From: an uncultured Porphyromonas sp.
Lineage (GTDB): Bacteria > Bacteroidota > Bacteroidia > Bacteroidales > Porphyromonadaceae
NCBI RefSeq assembly: GCF_900541275.1
Contig: NZ_UQJH01000001.1
Span: 1 to 64,000 of the forward strand
Length of the DNA stretch: 64,000 nucleotides
Direction: 5' to 3'
A model generated the notes under the pieces. The model ran no database searches. It saw only the letters and a program-made list of their open reading frames with translations, and was not told the DNA's origin. Position numbers and translations under genes: made by a program. This document shows, in pieces, positions 44,901-52,742 of this stretch (position 1 is the first letter of the stretch; every line of letters starts with the position of its first letter).

Positions 44901-45761
44901 CATGAGGATCCCCTTACCCGGCTCTGTGGTCTCCAGCCAGTAGTCGCGGTTGTAGGCATTAAGGTGACCCTCGAGGTAGCCAAACTTTGGCACTAGTGCC
45001 GGTCTCCCTGTCAGGGTGTAGTAGTCTGAGATAAGCTTATTAGGCGTGTCGCTCACCATCAAGAAGAAGTCTATGTAGTCCTGGCTGTGCTGTAGGGCAA
45101 CCTGATCCTTGGTCTCCTCACCAAAGTCGTACCTCCCGGGGCGGAAGGTGTACGCCAGGATCCCGTAGCCGGCTGTACTCCAGTAGAAAGGGGTAGGGGA
45201 AGCTACTCCTCCATCAACCCAGTTATTGGTGTTCTCAATGGCAATAGACTGTCCACGATGAGAGAAGCGACCATTCTGCACACCTCCCCCATAGAAGTAC
45301 TCGCTCTCCCCCATGGAGAGGAAGAGTGTGCTTGACGCGTCCTTGAAAATCGGAGCTCTCGACTCCCTGACAACACTTTTGCCACTTCGCAGATCGGTCA
45401 CGCTCATAAGACCGGTCTTCAGCCCCGTGGTGATAGAGACCGCATCGGTGGAGACCACCGGATTGCCCGATCGGTCTGTGCCAATGGAGATCCGGAAGGG
45501 AGTGGCACTCCTCGGGTGACTGACCATTATCGCTGCCGGTGGTTCCGAGAGAGGCTCCTGAAGCAATCTGCCCTTGGGGTCCTGATAGATCCTGACGATA
45601 TGATCGCTGTAGAAGTCCAGCACCCTCGCCTGCCCATTATCCATCGTAATAGTGATCACTGATGGGCCTGTCGGCTCGCATCGTGTGACCTTCTGGGCCA
45701 GAGAGGTAAGGCTCAGGATAAGAGCGAGTGAAGCTAAAATCAGTCGTGAAGAACGTCTCAT
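41952..45761 (-). CDS. Multidomain glycoside hydrolase family 31 enzyme
   Basis: A 1269-residue exported enzyme with signal peptide (1-22). The GH31 catalytic part (to about 790) has the likely nucleophile Asp409 in VLKTDVAWVGAGYSFGLNG and the likely acid Asp461 in WSGDQTGGDW. After it come a fibronectin-III-like module (about 860-935), an F5/8 type C discoidin module (about 945-1070) and two dockerin-like calcium loops (GDINRDGRIDENDF, GDINKNGLIDAYD). A cohesin-like beta module (about 1135-1265) closes the protein. The motifs and module set recall GH31 alpha-N-acetylgalactosaminidases of gut Bacteroidota; this specificity is inferred. It has its own -7 box at 45817-45824. Confidence 0.9.
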   Translation of the reverse strand: MRRSSRLILASLALILSLTSLAQKVTRCEPTGPSVITITMDNGQARVLDFYSDHIVRIYQDPKGRLLQEPLSEPPAAIMVSHPRSATPFRISIGTDRSGNPVVSTDAVSITTGLKTGLMSVTDLRSGKSVVRESRAPIFKDASSTLFLSMGESEYFYGGGVQNGRFSHRGQSIAIENTNNWVDGGVASPTPFYWSTAGYGILAYTFRPGRYDFGEETKDQVALQHSQDYIDFFLMVSDTPNKLISDYYTLTGRPALVPKFGYLEGHLNAYNRDYWLETTEPGKGILMEDGKHYVESQKDNGGIKESLNGERDNYLFSARAVIDRYVRHDMPLGWVLPNDGYGAGYGQEDSLDGNIENLRQYGAYAHKHGVEIGLWTQSDLHPVEDIEPLLQRDLNKEVGTAGVRVLKTDVAWVGAGYSFGLNGIADAAEIMIREGRGARPFIITLDGWAGTQRYGTVWSGDQTGGDWEYIRFHIPTYIGSGLSGMPFISSDMDGIFGGGNLPVNVRDFQWKAFTPIQLNMDGWGANPKYPMALGEPATSINRSYLKLKSALLPYMYSCAYETLDGSPLMRPMFYEEASPYTLGSATKYQFLLGPSLLIAPIYKETAPDKEGNDLRHGIYLPIGLWYDLFTGEPYEGGRVINCFDAPLWKLPVFVKAGAILPYTRPFNQISEIPKDFRGYALYGGADGSFSEYDDDGRTVAYTEGASVRTPLTLKMSGDRLTFEIGCTKGGYKGFEPLKTTEIRLSVSQKPSAISVSVSGRPVLLREVTDREGYEKAKGGVFLYDESPELNRYSTKGSESSQQSIKGNPVVLIKLDKVNTTSEPIRIAVEGYTINQPNHFYRHTGRLQAPKMSPKESLVDAYTLTPHWSAVKGADFYEIELGSVLYSTILGEHFTLEELEPETDYTLRLRAVNSDGASDWSLLTLRTAKDPYENAIKEIVATTSVPNQSGQSVSKLFDRDKSTTWHTEWSKEATPFDLILDLRGVARLDSIEYFPRPDAGNGTLLKGTIAYSEDRKSWSDEQPFDWSRDGSMKTFTFAEKPEARYLRLHITEGVGKYGSGQELYVYKVPGSTLRLQGDINRDGRIDENDFTSYTNYVGLRTKDADFGYISIGDINKNGLIDAYDISTVGTVLDGGVYPSSKVVSGRVTLSTDRTTFTEGEEIKILVTGSDLKQVNALSLALPYDATLVRYVGMRLIGMKDLVNLSYDRLHSDGSKELLPTFVNRGNNFLLEDGELFEITFRALKSDSWTPEAVDGLLVDRNLNTIDPLTK

Positions 45762-45816
45762 GGTTTAGCTATTGAATTTGGTATCGAAGTAAAAGAACCC
45801 CTGCGGGATCTATATA

Positions 45817-45824
45817 CAAAGGTA
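45817..45824 (-). promoter_or_regulatory. GH31 gene -7 box
   Basis: TACCTTTG on the minus strand, an exact match, 55 bp before the GH31 ATG. Confidence 0.72.
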
Positions 45825-45855
45825 CCATTATTCGCCTGTGTCCTCTCGCTTCGGA

Positions 45856-45871
45856 CTAATACCGGGAATAG
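45856..45871. repeat. Solitary palindrome unit
   Basis: CTAATACCGGGAATAG resembles the 16-bp unit of loci A-E with two changes and is followed by AATT as at locus C. No second unit occurs at plus or minus 22 bp. It lies between the divergent GH31 and LysM promoters. Confidence 0.55.
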
Positions 45872-45898
45872 AATTGTGGCGGAAAGGGGGCAATTCAT

Positions 45899-45906
45899 TA
45901 CCTTTG
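45899..45906 (+). promoter_or_regulatory. LysM operon -7 box
   Basis: TACCTTTG, an exact match, 61 bp before the LysM gene. A GGCGC/GCGCC hairpin (about 45923-45936) lies in the expected leader. Confidence 0.72.
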
Positions 45907-45967
45907 TGCCATCACCGAAGAGTGGCGCCTGTGCGCCGTACACCTATCTCATAGTATTGTATCCAAG

Positions 45968-47686
45968 ATGAAGCGAAGTATTGAGGGAAGCCGAGTGCGA
46001 CAGACCATCCTATGGATGTGCCTGGTACTGCTCGTCTCTGTCAGTGGGTCGGCGCAGACGACGACTCGTGTCCACGTGGTCCGGTCTGGCGAGACCCTAT
46101 ATCGGATAGGTAAGCAGTATGGCGTCTCCGTGGCTGATCTCTATAGGCTCAATCCCTCTGCTCGTCAGGGCATACGTGTCGGAGAGCAGTTGGTGCTACC
46201 TGCAGGCGTATCCACGGCTGCTTCGTCGGAAGAGGAATTCTATGCGATCAAGAAAGGGGACACCCTCTACAGCATAGCACACCGTACAGGCACCACGGTG
46301 AGGGAACTGATGGCTCTCAATACGTTCCTCAAGTCTCCCGACGACATTGCAGTAGGCATGATCATCAAGCTGCCTGCCTACTCTACGACATCCCCTTCGT
46401 CACCTGATGCCAAACGTGTCGTGCCGGCCGCTGCGGACAGCCTCAATGGTATCCGACTAGAGACAGTTTCCGGAGGGGCTACCGTTTACTCGCTCGTCAA
46501 GGGTACCGCCTGGAGTGAGGAGGACTTCTACAAATATAATCCTCAGGTGCTGGAGCGTGGGCTGAGAGCCGGGGAGTCGGTATTCCTGCCGGATGGCAGT
46601 ATCCCGAATAATCTGGCTGCTAGGAGTGTCGTTGCCACTCGCCCGACCACCGGGTCAGGGACAATGGATGTGGTGCTGGCTCTCCCCTTCAGACTTGATA
46701 GGGAGAGACGCTTTGCGGACTACTACGAAGGGTTCCTTATGAGCGTGCTGGAGGCCAAGCGGGAGGGACGGGACATCAACCTGTATGTCTACAGTTGCGA
46801 TGATGTGGAGCTGCCGTCCACCAAGGTGGCGATCAGCAACCTCCCCGACGTCGACCTGATCATCGGTGGCGTCTCGGTCTCCTCGATCCGCCAGCTGAGT
46901 GAGCTGGCTCACTACAAGCAGGCTACTTATGTGATCCCCTTCTCATCCAAGGACGTAGCCTCATCGCTCTCCGGTCATATCTACCAGGTCAATACCCCGG
47001 CGGCTCTGCTGTATGATCAGGCTGCGGAGCGCTTTATGCAGACCTATGGCTCGTACCATGTGCTCTTTGTCCGTCCTGTATCGGGCGAGGAGGAGAGTCC
47101 TTTCGTGCTAGCGCTCCAGAATAGACTGCGCCTTGCCGGCTCCTCCTACTCGGAGTGTGCCTCGTCAGACTTTATGAGCGGTGAGGATGTGTCGCGACAG
47201 AGCTTAGGTCACCTGAGGGTGGTCGTGGTGCCGACCACCTCGTCTCTCTCTGCAGCACGGCAGGTGCTGAGTGCCATCGATGCCGCACAGGATGACCTCG
47301 GGGATAGCTCTGTGGTCACTGCCTTTGGCTATCCAGAGTGGCAGACCTATGCCTCCTCACTTGGGAGACAGATGTACCGAGCTGAGGCAACCTTCTTTAC
47401 CACCTTTTTCATCTATCCGAGAGACCATGCCTACCAGCGTTTCTCGGCGGACTATATGAAGTGGTTTGGTCATGGTACCGGAAATACCTTCCCTCGATAC
47501 TCGGCCCTCGGCTACGATACGGGGAGCTATTTCCTTAGGAAAAATGAGTCATCGGACACTGCTTACAAGGGTGTGCAGTCGCTGCTTGACTTTGGCAAGA
47601 GTGTACCGATGAAGAGCGGGACAAGGAGTAATCAAGGGGTCTTCCTCGTCCGGTATAATAAGGACAATAGCGTGTCGCGCTTCTGA
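45968..47686 (+). CDS. LysM-domain protein with periplasmic-binding-protein-like domain
   Basis: A 572-residue exported protein with signal peptide (to about residue 30). Two clear LysM repeats (VVRSGETLYRIGKQYGVSV and AIKKGDTLYSIAHRTGTTV) and a degenerate third (ETVSGGATVYSLVKG, near 173) should bind peptidoglycan. The C-terminal part (about 232-570) resembles the type I periplasmic-binding fold of amino-acid receptors. It is probably a cell-wall-associated periplasmic protein of unknown ligand. It overlaps the next barrel gene by 1 bp, and the BtuFCD-like importer genes follow on the same transcript. Confidence 0.85.
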   Translation: MKRSIEGSRVRQTILWMCLVLLVSVSGSAQTTTRVHVVRSGETLYRIGKQYGVSVADLYRLNPSARQGIRVGEQLVLPAGVSTAASSEEEFYAIKKGDTLYSIAHRTGTTVRELMALNTFLKSPDDIAVGMIIKLPAYSTTSPSSPDAKRVVPAAADSLNGIRLETVSGGATVYSLVKGTAWSEEDFYKYNPQVLERGLRAGESVFLPDGSIPNNLAARSVVATRPTTGSGTMDVVLALPFRLDRERRFADYYEGFLMSVLEAKREGRDINLYVYSCDDVELPSTKVAISNLPDVDLIIGGVSVSSIRQLSELAHYKQATYVIPFSSKDVASSLSGHIYQVNTPAALLYDQAAERFMQTYGSYHVLFVRPVSGEEESPFVLALQNRLRLAGSSYSECASSDFMSGEDVSRQSLGHLRVVVVPTTSSLSAARQVLSAIDAAQDDLGDSSVVTAFGYPEWQTYASSLGRQMYRAEATFFTTFFIYPRDHAYQRFSADYMKWFGHGTGNTFPRYSALGYDTGSYFLRKNESSDTAYKGVQSLLDFGKSVPMKSGTRSNQGVFLVRYNKDNSVSRF

Positions 47687-48363
47687 TGATGAAAAAGCTA
47701 GCACTCTCCCTGCTGCTGACTCTCCTGACCCTGTCTCCTCTGAGGCTTGGGGCGGAGAGATGGGGAAGGCTGCTCATCGGTCCGACCGGTGGGGTCAGCT
47801 TCTCCACCGTCACTTTTCGTCCCATCATCCAGCAGAAACCCTATCTCGGCTTCAGTGGTGGGGTGGCACTGAGGTATGATGTGGAGAGCTATGCCGGTGT
47901 GCTGGTGGAGCTGAATTACTGGCAGCGTGGCTGGACGGAGGCTCCGGAGGACTATCCGCAGTATACCTATAAGCGTAACCTCTCCTTTGTGCATGTGCCG
48001 ATCATGACCCACTTTATGATCGGTGGAGCCAGTAGTCCCCTTAAGCTTACCATTGATGCGGGTTCCCACTTCGGGTACAAGCTGGGAGAGAGTGAGGAGG
48101 AGCAGGTGGGGGAAGGTTTTGACCCCACCACGATGCGCCATGTCTATCGGGAGCATCACGGGCATGAGCTGGATCACAACTTCTGGTGGGGTGTCGGTGG
48201 TGGCATCGGTGCGGAGTACCAAATGCGTCGCTTTGTGATCGGACTGAGGGGTGGCTATATCTATAATCTGGGGGAACTCTTTGACAATAGTCGGACCTCG
48301 CTTTTCGGGACCTCCTCTGAGCAGGTGATCGATGTGCGCACGTACATCCTATATCGTTTCTGA
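47686..48363 (+). CDS. Outer-membrane beta-barrel protein (PorT-like)
   Basis: A 225-residue exported protein with signal peptide (1-23) and alternating amphipathic strands. It contains LLIGPTGGVSFST, YAGVLVELNYWQRGW, KRNLSFVHVPIMTHFMIGG and a terminal strand ending in Phe (VDVRTYILYRF-like), the layout of the PorT/outer-membrane beta-barrel family. PorT itself serves gingipain secretion in P. gingivalis, but this fold is shared by many proteins and no secretion role is inferred. It begins on the last base of the LysM gene stop. Confidence 0.8.
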   Translation: MMKKLALSLLLTLLTLSPLRLGAERWGRLLIGPTGGVSFSTVTFRPIIQQKPYLGFSGGVALRYDVESYAGVLVELNYWQRGWTEAPEDYPQYTYKRNLSFVHVPIMTHFMIGGASSPLKLTIDAGSHFGYKLGESEEEQVGEGFDPTTMRHVYREHHGHELDHNFWWGVGGGIGAEYQMRRFVIGLRGGYIYNLGELFDNSRTSLFGTSSEQVIDVRTYILYRF

Positions 48364-48381
48364 TCCAGATAATTCTTAGCC

Positions 48382-49206
48382 ATGAGACGATTATTATCTC
48401 TCTTAGTCTGCCTCTTAGTCGGGTGCTGTACTCTGATGGCATCTACCCCGAGGCGAATTGTTTCCCTTGCCCCCTCTCTCACCCGGTCCCTATACTACCT
48501 CGATGCTGCAGACAGGATCGTCGGGTGCACCAGCTACTGTATGGCAGCGGGGCGCAAGGGGGTGACCGTGATCGCGAGTGCGGTCAAGACAAGTCCTGAG
48601 GCCATCGTGGCGCTGAAGCCGGACCTGATCCTCGCCACCTCGCTTACACGACAGAGTGACATTGAGACACTTCGGAAACTGGGTCTAGAGGTGGTCACCT
48701 ATCGCACGGGGACCACATTGGTTGAGATCTGTGATCAATTTGTCGACCTGGGCAAGAGGATTGGTAAGGGGGCTGAGGCGAAGAAGCTTGCTGAAGCCTC
48801 CCTCGTAGTGGCGCAGGATCTCAAGCAACGTATGAGCACTCAGGGACTCACCGGACGGACAGTGCTGATGCAGCTCGGGGATAACCCCCTCTATGGCGTG
48901 ACGGGGGGGAACTATATGGGAGAGATGATCACCCAGCTCGGGTGCATCAATATATGTGAGGACCTCAGCCATGGGACACTCAGCAGGGAGTATGTGTTAC
49001 GGAGTGATCCCGACTATATCTTCGTCGTAGGGATGGGGGAGGAACGACAGCCGATGATCAAGGGGTGGCAGTCCTTCCCGGATCTTAAGGCAGCTCGGCA
49101 GGGACATCTCTATGAGCTGGAGGCCAACGAGACCTCGCAGCCTACACCGATTACCTATGTCCTTACTCTGCGAAAGATGGCTCACGACTTGGGCCTGAAA
49201 GAGTAG
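48382..49206 (+). CDS. ABC transporter substrate-binding protein, BtuF-like
   Basis: A 274-residue periplasmic binding protein with an N-terminal export signal (LLVCLLVGCC, possible lipobox). The helical-backbone metal-chelate receptor fold is marked by RRIVSLAPSLTRSLYYLDAADRIVGCTSYC and the long central helix. KPDLILATS and DPDYIFVVGMG mark the two lobes. Family ligands are cobalamin, haem or ferric siderophores. It sits directly before FecCD permease and ATPase genes, so the three form one importer. No riboswitch precedes this operon. Confidence 0.88.
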   Translation: MRRLLSLLVCLLVGCCTLMASTPRRIVSLAPSLTRSLYYLDAADRIVGCTSYCMAAGRKGVTVIASAVKTSPEAIVALKPDLILATSLTRQSDIETLRKLGLEVVTYRTGTTLVEICDQFVDLGKRIGKGAEAKKLAEASLVVAQDLKQRMSTQGLTGRTVLMQLGDNPLYGVTGGNYMGEMITQLGCINICEDLSHGTLSREYVLRSDPDYIFVVGMGEERQPMIKGWQSFPDLKAARQGHLYELEANETSQPTPITYVLTLRKMAHDLGLKE

Positions 49207-50217
49207 ATGACGATGAATAGGTGGACCAAGTGGGCTGCTCTGCTCCTCGGACTTCTGGTCCTGTCGCTCATCACCGCTGTCCTCTCCCTCACCGTGGGGG
49301 AGATGCCGATCCGTCTCGGTGACCTGCCTACCATCATGCGCGGGGACTCCATCGAGTACCGTGTCCTCCGCTACATAAGACTCCCTCGTATGGTCCTTGC
49401 CCTCTCTGTGGGAGGATCCCTTAGTCTTGCAGGGTGTCTCTTGCAAGGGGTCTTCCGTAATCCACTCGTAGAGCCGTATACCATGGGTCTCTCGGGTGGG
49501 GCATCTCTGGGGGTGGCTATCTGCATCGTCTTCGGAGTCTCTTCCCTGCAGTATATCTGGCTTCCGCTCAGCGGGTTTGTCGGTTCGCTTGCTGTCATGG
49601 GCGTGATCTACACTCTCAGTCTGCGACGGCGGTCGGTCGAGGTGCAGCGGATGCTCTTGGTCGGAGTGATGATCAGCTTTGTCACCTCCTCGGCGGTCCT
49701 CTTTATAGAGGCTGTGGCACATCCCGAGGATCTTCAGAAAATCATCCTCTGGTCGATGGGCTCCCTGACGCAGTCTGACACCGGTATGGTAATCGGAATG
49801 GCGACTCTCTCTCTCCTGCTCTTGGTGACCTCCTGCCTCTTTGCCACCCCGATGAATGCCATGCGACTGGGGATGAGGGGTGCGGGACACTTGGGCTTGG
49901 ACACCCGCCGCACAGTCCGATGGCTCTTTGTCATCTCCTCCTTTGCCACCGGGTGCTCCATCGCTGTAGCAGGAGTGATAGGCTTTGTCGGGCTTGTGAT
50001 CCCGCATGTGGTCCGACTCACGATAGGCAATGACTACAGGGTCGTAATCCCTGCCTCTTTTCTCTTAGGCGGACTCTTCCTCCTGCTCTGTGACCTAGTT
50101 GCGCGGACGATCATCGCTCCTAACGAGCTCCCCATTGGGGTCATCACCGGGATCCTCGGCGGGCTGCTTTTCATCCTCCTCTTGACACGCCCACGCAGTC
50201 GCAAGCCCCTGCTATGA
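49207..50217 (+). CDS. FecCD/BtuC-type ABC transporter permease
   Basis: A 336-residue inner-membrane permease with about ten hydrophobic segments. Family motifs are LRYIRLPRMVLALSVGGSLS, LQGVFRNPLVEPYTMGLSGG and GVIGFVGLVIPHVVRLTIG, followed by ELPIGVITGILGG; the VGLVIPH region contacts the ATPase. It begins directly after the binding-protein stop and overlaps the ATPase gene by 4 bp, showing translational coupling. Confidence 0.95.
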   Translation: MTMNRWTKWAALLLGLLVLSLITAVLSLTVGEMPIRLGDLPTIMRGDSIEYRVLRYIRLPRMVLALSVGGSLSLAGCLLQGVFRNPLVEPYTMGLSGGASLGVAICIVFGVSSLQYIWLPLSGFVGSLAVMGVIYTLSLRRRSVEVQRMLLVGVMISFVTSSAVLFIEAVAHPEDLQKIILWSMGSLTQSDTGMVIGMATLSLLLLVTSCLFATPMNAMRLGMRGAGHLGLDTRRTVRWLFVISSFATGCSIAVAGVIGFVGLVIPHVVRLTIGNDYRVVIPASFLLGGLFLLLCDLVARTIIAPNELPIGVITGILGGLLFILLLTRPRSRKPLL

Positions 50218-50999
50218 GTCTCCTCTCGATCCGTCATCTGTCCTCGGGATACGCCGGAGGCTTCACGATACGAGATGTCTCTCTCGAGGTGGAGCGGGGT
50301 GCTGTGGTTGGCATCATCGGCCCCAATGGCTCGGGTAAGTCAACCCTCCTCTCGACAGTCATAGGCGATCTCTCCCCGATGAATGGCCGGATCTCCCTCG
50401 GCGATAAGGACCTGAGGCTACTGAGCCGAAGGGAGCGTGCTTGCGCTCTCTCCGTCGTGTCTCAGATGATTGATCCCATAGCGATCACGCTAAGGGATTA
50501 CGTGGCAATGGGGCGCCTCCCGCATCATCCGCCACTCTACTACATTGAGAGCACTGCCGATCAGGAGGTGGTGGAGCGGTCTATCCGAATGGTCGGCATG
50601 GAGTCACTGGCTCACCGATATATGACGGAGCTGTCGGGCGGTGAGCAGCAAATGGGAGCCATTGCGCAGGCGCTCTGCGTGGAGCCTCAGTTGCTGCTCC
50701 TCGATGAGGCCACGGCACACCTTGACATCACACATACCGTGCGGGTGCTTAGTCTGGTCCGCTCGCTCGCAAAGGACCAGGCTCGTCCTCTGACAATCCT
50801 CGCCGTCCTCCACGACCTCACCATGGCCTCAGAGTACTGCGACTACCTTGTCCTGATGAGGGAAGGGCAGCTCTACGCTCAGGGGAGCCCAGAGGAAGTG
50901 CTGACAGAGGAGCAAATAGGGGAGGTCTATAGGATGCCGGTTACTATCACGGCTCATCCTATCTCCGGTCGACCGATGGTGCTACCGCGGATGGCTTAG
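50214..50999 (+). CDS. ABC transporter ATP-binding protein, BtuD/FecE-type
   Basis: A 261-residue cytosolic ATPase energising the importer. It has Walker A GPNGSGKST, signature LSGGEQQ, Walker B LLLLDEATA, D-loop AHLD and H-loop VLHD. It is the last gene of the LysM-barrel-BtuFCD-like operon; the 54-bp element and palindrome array E follow. Confidence 0.95.
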   Translation: MSLLSIRHLSSGYAGGFTIRDVSLEVERGAVVGIIGPNGSGKSTLLSTVIGDLSPMNGRISLGDKDLRLLSRRERACALSVVSQMIDPIAITLRDYVAMGRLPHHPPLYYIESTADQEVVERSIRMVGMESLAHRYMTELSGGEQQMGAIAQALCVEPQLLLLDEATAHLDITHTVRVLSLVRSLAKDQARPLTILAVLHDLTMASEYCDYLVLMREGQLYAQGSPEEVLTEEQIGEVYRMPVTITAHPISGRPMVLPRMA

Positions 51000-51011
51000 C
51001 TCCGCAGAGGT

Positions 51012-51064
51012 GTGTACTACCTCAGGTCTTAATCCAAGGACCAGTAACAGACCTATAAATATTC
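51012..51064 (+). repeat. 54-bp intergenic element, copy 2
   Basis: Matches positions 1-54, with 17 identical bases at 51021-51037. It lies 12 bp after the ATPase stop and 18 bp before array E. A partial inverted match to its core, TCTTAATCC followed by GGTA, lies at about 51274-51290 on the other side of the array, raising the possibility of a small element with imperfect terminal inverted repeats. Confidence 0.65.
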
Positions 51065-51081
51065 TATACTCTGCCGTCACT

Positions 51082-51141
51082 CTAATACCGGTAAAAGGGA
51101 AGACTAATACCGATATTAGAGAAGTCTAATACCGGTAAAAG
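51082..51141. repeat. Phased palindrome array, locus E (3 units)
   Basis: Units start at 51082, 51104 and 51126 (exact 22-bp pitch): CTAATACCGGTAAAAG, CTAATACCGATATTAG and CTAATACCGGTAAAAG. Units 1 and 3 are identical direct copies, so this locus cannot form the long unit-to-unit hairpin possible at the others, while the spacing is unchanged. It lies in the 343-bp gap before purB, 168 bp upstream of the purB -7 box. Confidence 0.88.
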
Positions 51142-51309
51142 AATTATTCCTGAAGCAGGGGCTTTCTGTCCCGAGGCTATCGAGCTCGGTGCTAAGTACG
51201 TCAGTCGAGATGCTTATGGCGGGGGTAGATCACTCGCTTATCCTTTTGGTCCCTATCCGGTCCTATTACTTCAGTACCGGGATTAAGATTGAGAAACGGC
51301 AAAAATGGG

Positions 51310-51317
51310 TATATTTG
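51310..51317 (+). promoter_or_regulatory. purB -7 box
   Basis: TATATTTG matches TAnnTTTG, 25 bp before ATG 51343. It lies inside the upstream extension of the purB frame (TTG 51289), which argues against that longer start. Confidence 0.7.
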
Positions 51318-51342
51318 GAGAACCAAAATCATTTACAATCTT

Positions 51343-52692
51343 ATGACGCTGAATCCACTGACAGCCATCTCACCTATTGATGGTCGCTATCGCAACAAAG
51401 TAGAGGACCTGAGTGACTACTTCTCTGAGGCCGCCCTCATCCGATACCGCATCCGCATAGAGGTAGAGTATCTGATATGTCTCTCTGAGGTACTTCCCCA
51501 GCTCGAGAAGATCCGCAATGACGAGGACCGTCGTCGACTGAGAGCTCTCTACGAAGACTTTTCGCTCCGGGACGCTGAGCGCGTGAAGGAGATCGAGAGG
51601 ACGACCAACCACGACGTGAAGGCCATAGAGTATTTCATCAAAGAGCAAATAAGCGATGATGAGTTTGGTCCTGTGCTCGAGTTTGTCCACTTTGGTCTCA
51701 CTTCGCAGGACATCAATAACAGCGCTCAGCCACTGGCCCTCAAGGAGGCACTCCGCGAACAGTGGCGTCCTCGGTTGGATAAGGTGCTGTCTGAGATCAA
51801 TCAACGTGCAGAGGCATGGGCAGACATACCTATGCTGGCACGCACTCATGGTCAGCCCGCCTCTCCTACCACGCTCGGTAAGGAGATGAGGGTCTATGGT
51901 TATCGTCTCGAGAGACAGCTAGCGCTACTTGACCTCGTCCCGCAGACGATAAAGTTTGGAGGCGCTACGGGCAATATGAATGCTCATCATGTCGCTTTCC
52001 CCGAGATAGACTGGCGCAGCTTCGCCAATCGCTTTGCTCACCACTTGGGTATGGGGCTGGAGGAATATACGACCCAGATCTCTAATTATGATAACCTTGC
52101 GGCACTCTTGGATGGTCTCAAGCGGATCTCGACGATCCTTATAGACTTCTGCCGGGACATATGGATGTATGTCTCTATGGAGTACTTCAAGCAGAAGATC
52201 AAGGAGGGTGAGGTGGGCTCCTCCGCTATGCCTCACAAGGTCAATCCCATTGACTTTGAAAATGCTGAGGGCAACCTCGGTATCGCAGTGGCCTACTTGG
52301 AGCATCTGGCACATAAGCTCCCGATCTCCCGCCTGCAGAGGGATCTCACCGACTCCACGGTGATGCGTAACCTCGGTATGCCTGTGGCTCATATGATGAT
52401 TGCTTTCTCCTCCATCCTTAAGGGGCTTGATAAGCTGATCCTCCACGAGGAGACCATACTTGGAGACCTAGATGATGCCCTACCGGTCGTGGCGGAGGCG
52501 CTGCAGACGATCCTGCGTAGAGAGGGCTATCCCAAGCCCTACGAGGCGCTGAAGAAGCTTACCCGTACCAATGAGAAACTTACCCGAGAGCATCTGGAGG
52601 ACTTCATTGACCACCTAGACGTGAGCCCGGAGGTGAAGGAGGAGATGAAGAGGATCACACCGAGGAATTACACCGGCGTGTATAGTAAGTGA
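51343..52692 (+). CDS. purB: Adenylosuccinate lyase
   Basis: A 449-residue cytosolic enzyme that acts twice in purine synthesis, releasing fumarate from SAICAR and from adenylosuccinate. It begins MTLNPLTAISPIDGRYRNKV. It has the catalytic segments TTNHDVKAIEYFIKEQ, HFGLTSQDINNSA and ARTHGQPASPTTLGKE, and the signature GEVGSSAMPHKVNPIDFENAEG. This matches the E. coli-type PurB. The start is set by the -7 box at 51310-51317. Its product fumarate is the substrate of FumC, whose gene also lies downstream of a palindrome array. Confidence 0.95.
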   Translation: MTLNPLTAISPIDGRYRNKVEDLSDYFSEAALIRYRIRIEVEYLICLSEVLPQLEKIRNDEDRRRLRALYEDFSLRDAERVKEIERTTNHDVKAIEYFIKEQISDDEFGPVLEFVHFGLTSQDINNSAQPLALKEALREQWRPRLDKVLSEINQRAEAWADIPMLARTHGQPASPTTLGKEMRVYGYRLERQLALLDLVPQTIKFGGATGNMNAHHVAFPEIDWRSFANRFAHHLGMGLEEYTTQISNYDNLAALLDGLKRISTILIDFCRDIWMYVSMEYFKQKIKEGEVGSSAMPHKVNPIDFENAEGNLGIAVAYLEHLAHKLPISRLQRDLTDSTVMRNLGMPVAHMMIAFSSILKGLDKLILHEETILGDLDDALPVVAEALQTILRREGYPKPYEALKKLTRTNEKLTREHLEDFIDHLDVSPEVKEEMKRITPRNYTGVYSK

Positions 52693-52703
52693 CCAATTCT
52701 TCG

Positions 52704-52711
52704 TACCTTTA
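52704..52711 (+). promoter_or_regulatory. rluB operon -7 box
   Basis: TACCTTTA is one mismatch from TAnnTTTG, starting 12 bp after the purB stop. It gives an approximately 80-nt leader with two hairpins. Confidence 0.55.
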
Positions 52712-52742
52712 CACCGTTAAATATTAGCTATTTACAATACAT

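Noticed and set aside
48997..50007. 336-codon minus-strand frame over the FecCD permease gene
   Set aside because: His/Arg/Asp-rich composition typical of a shadow frame; the plus strand encodes a clear permease with translational coupling to its neighbours.
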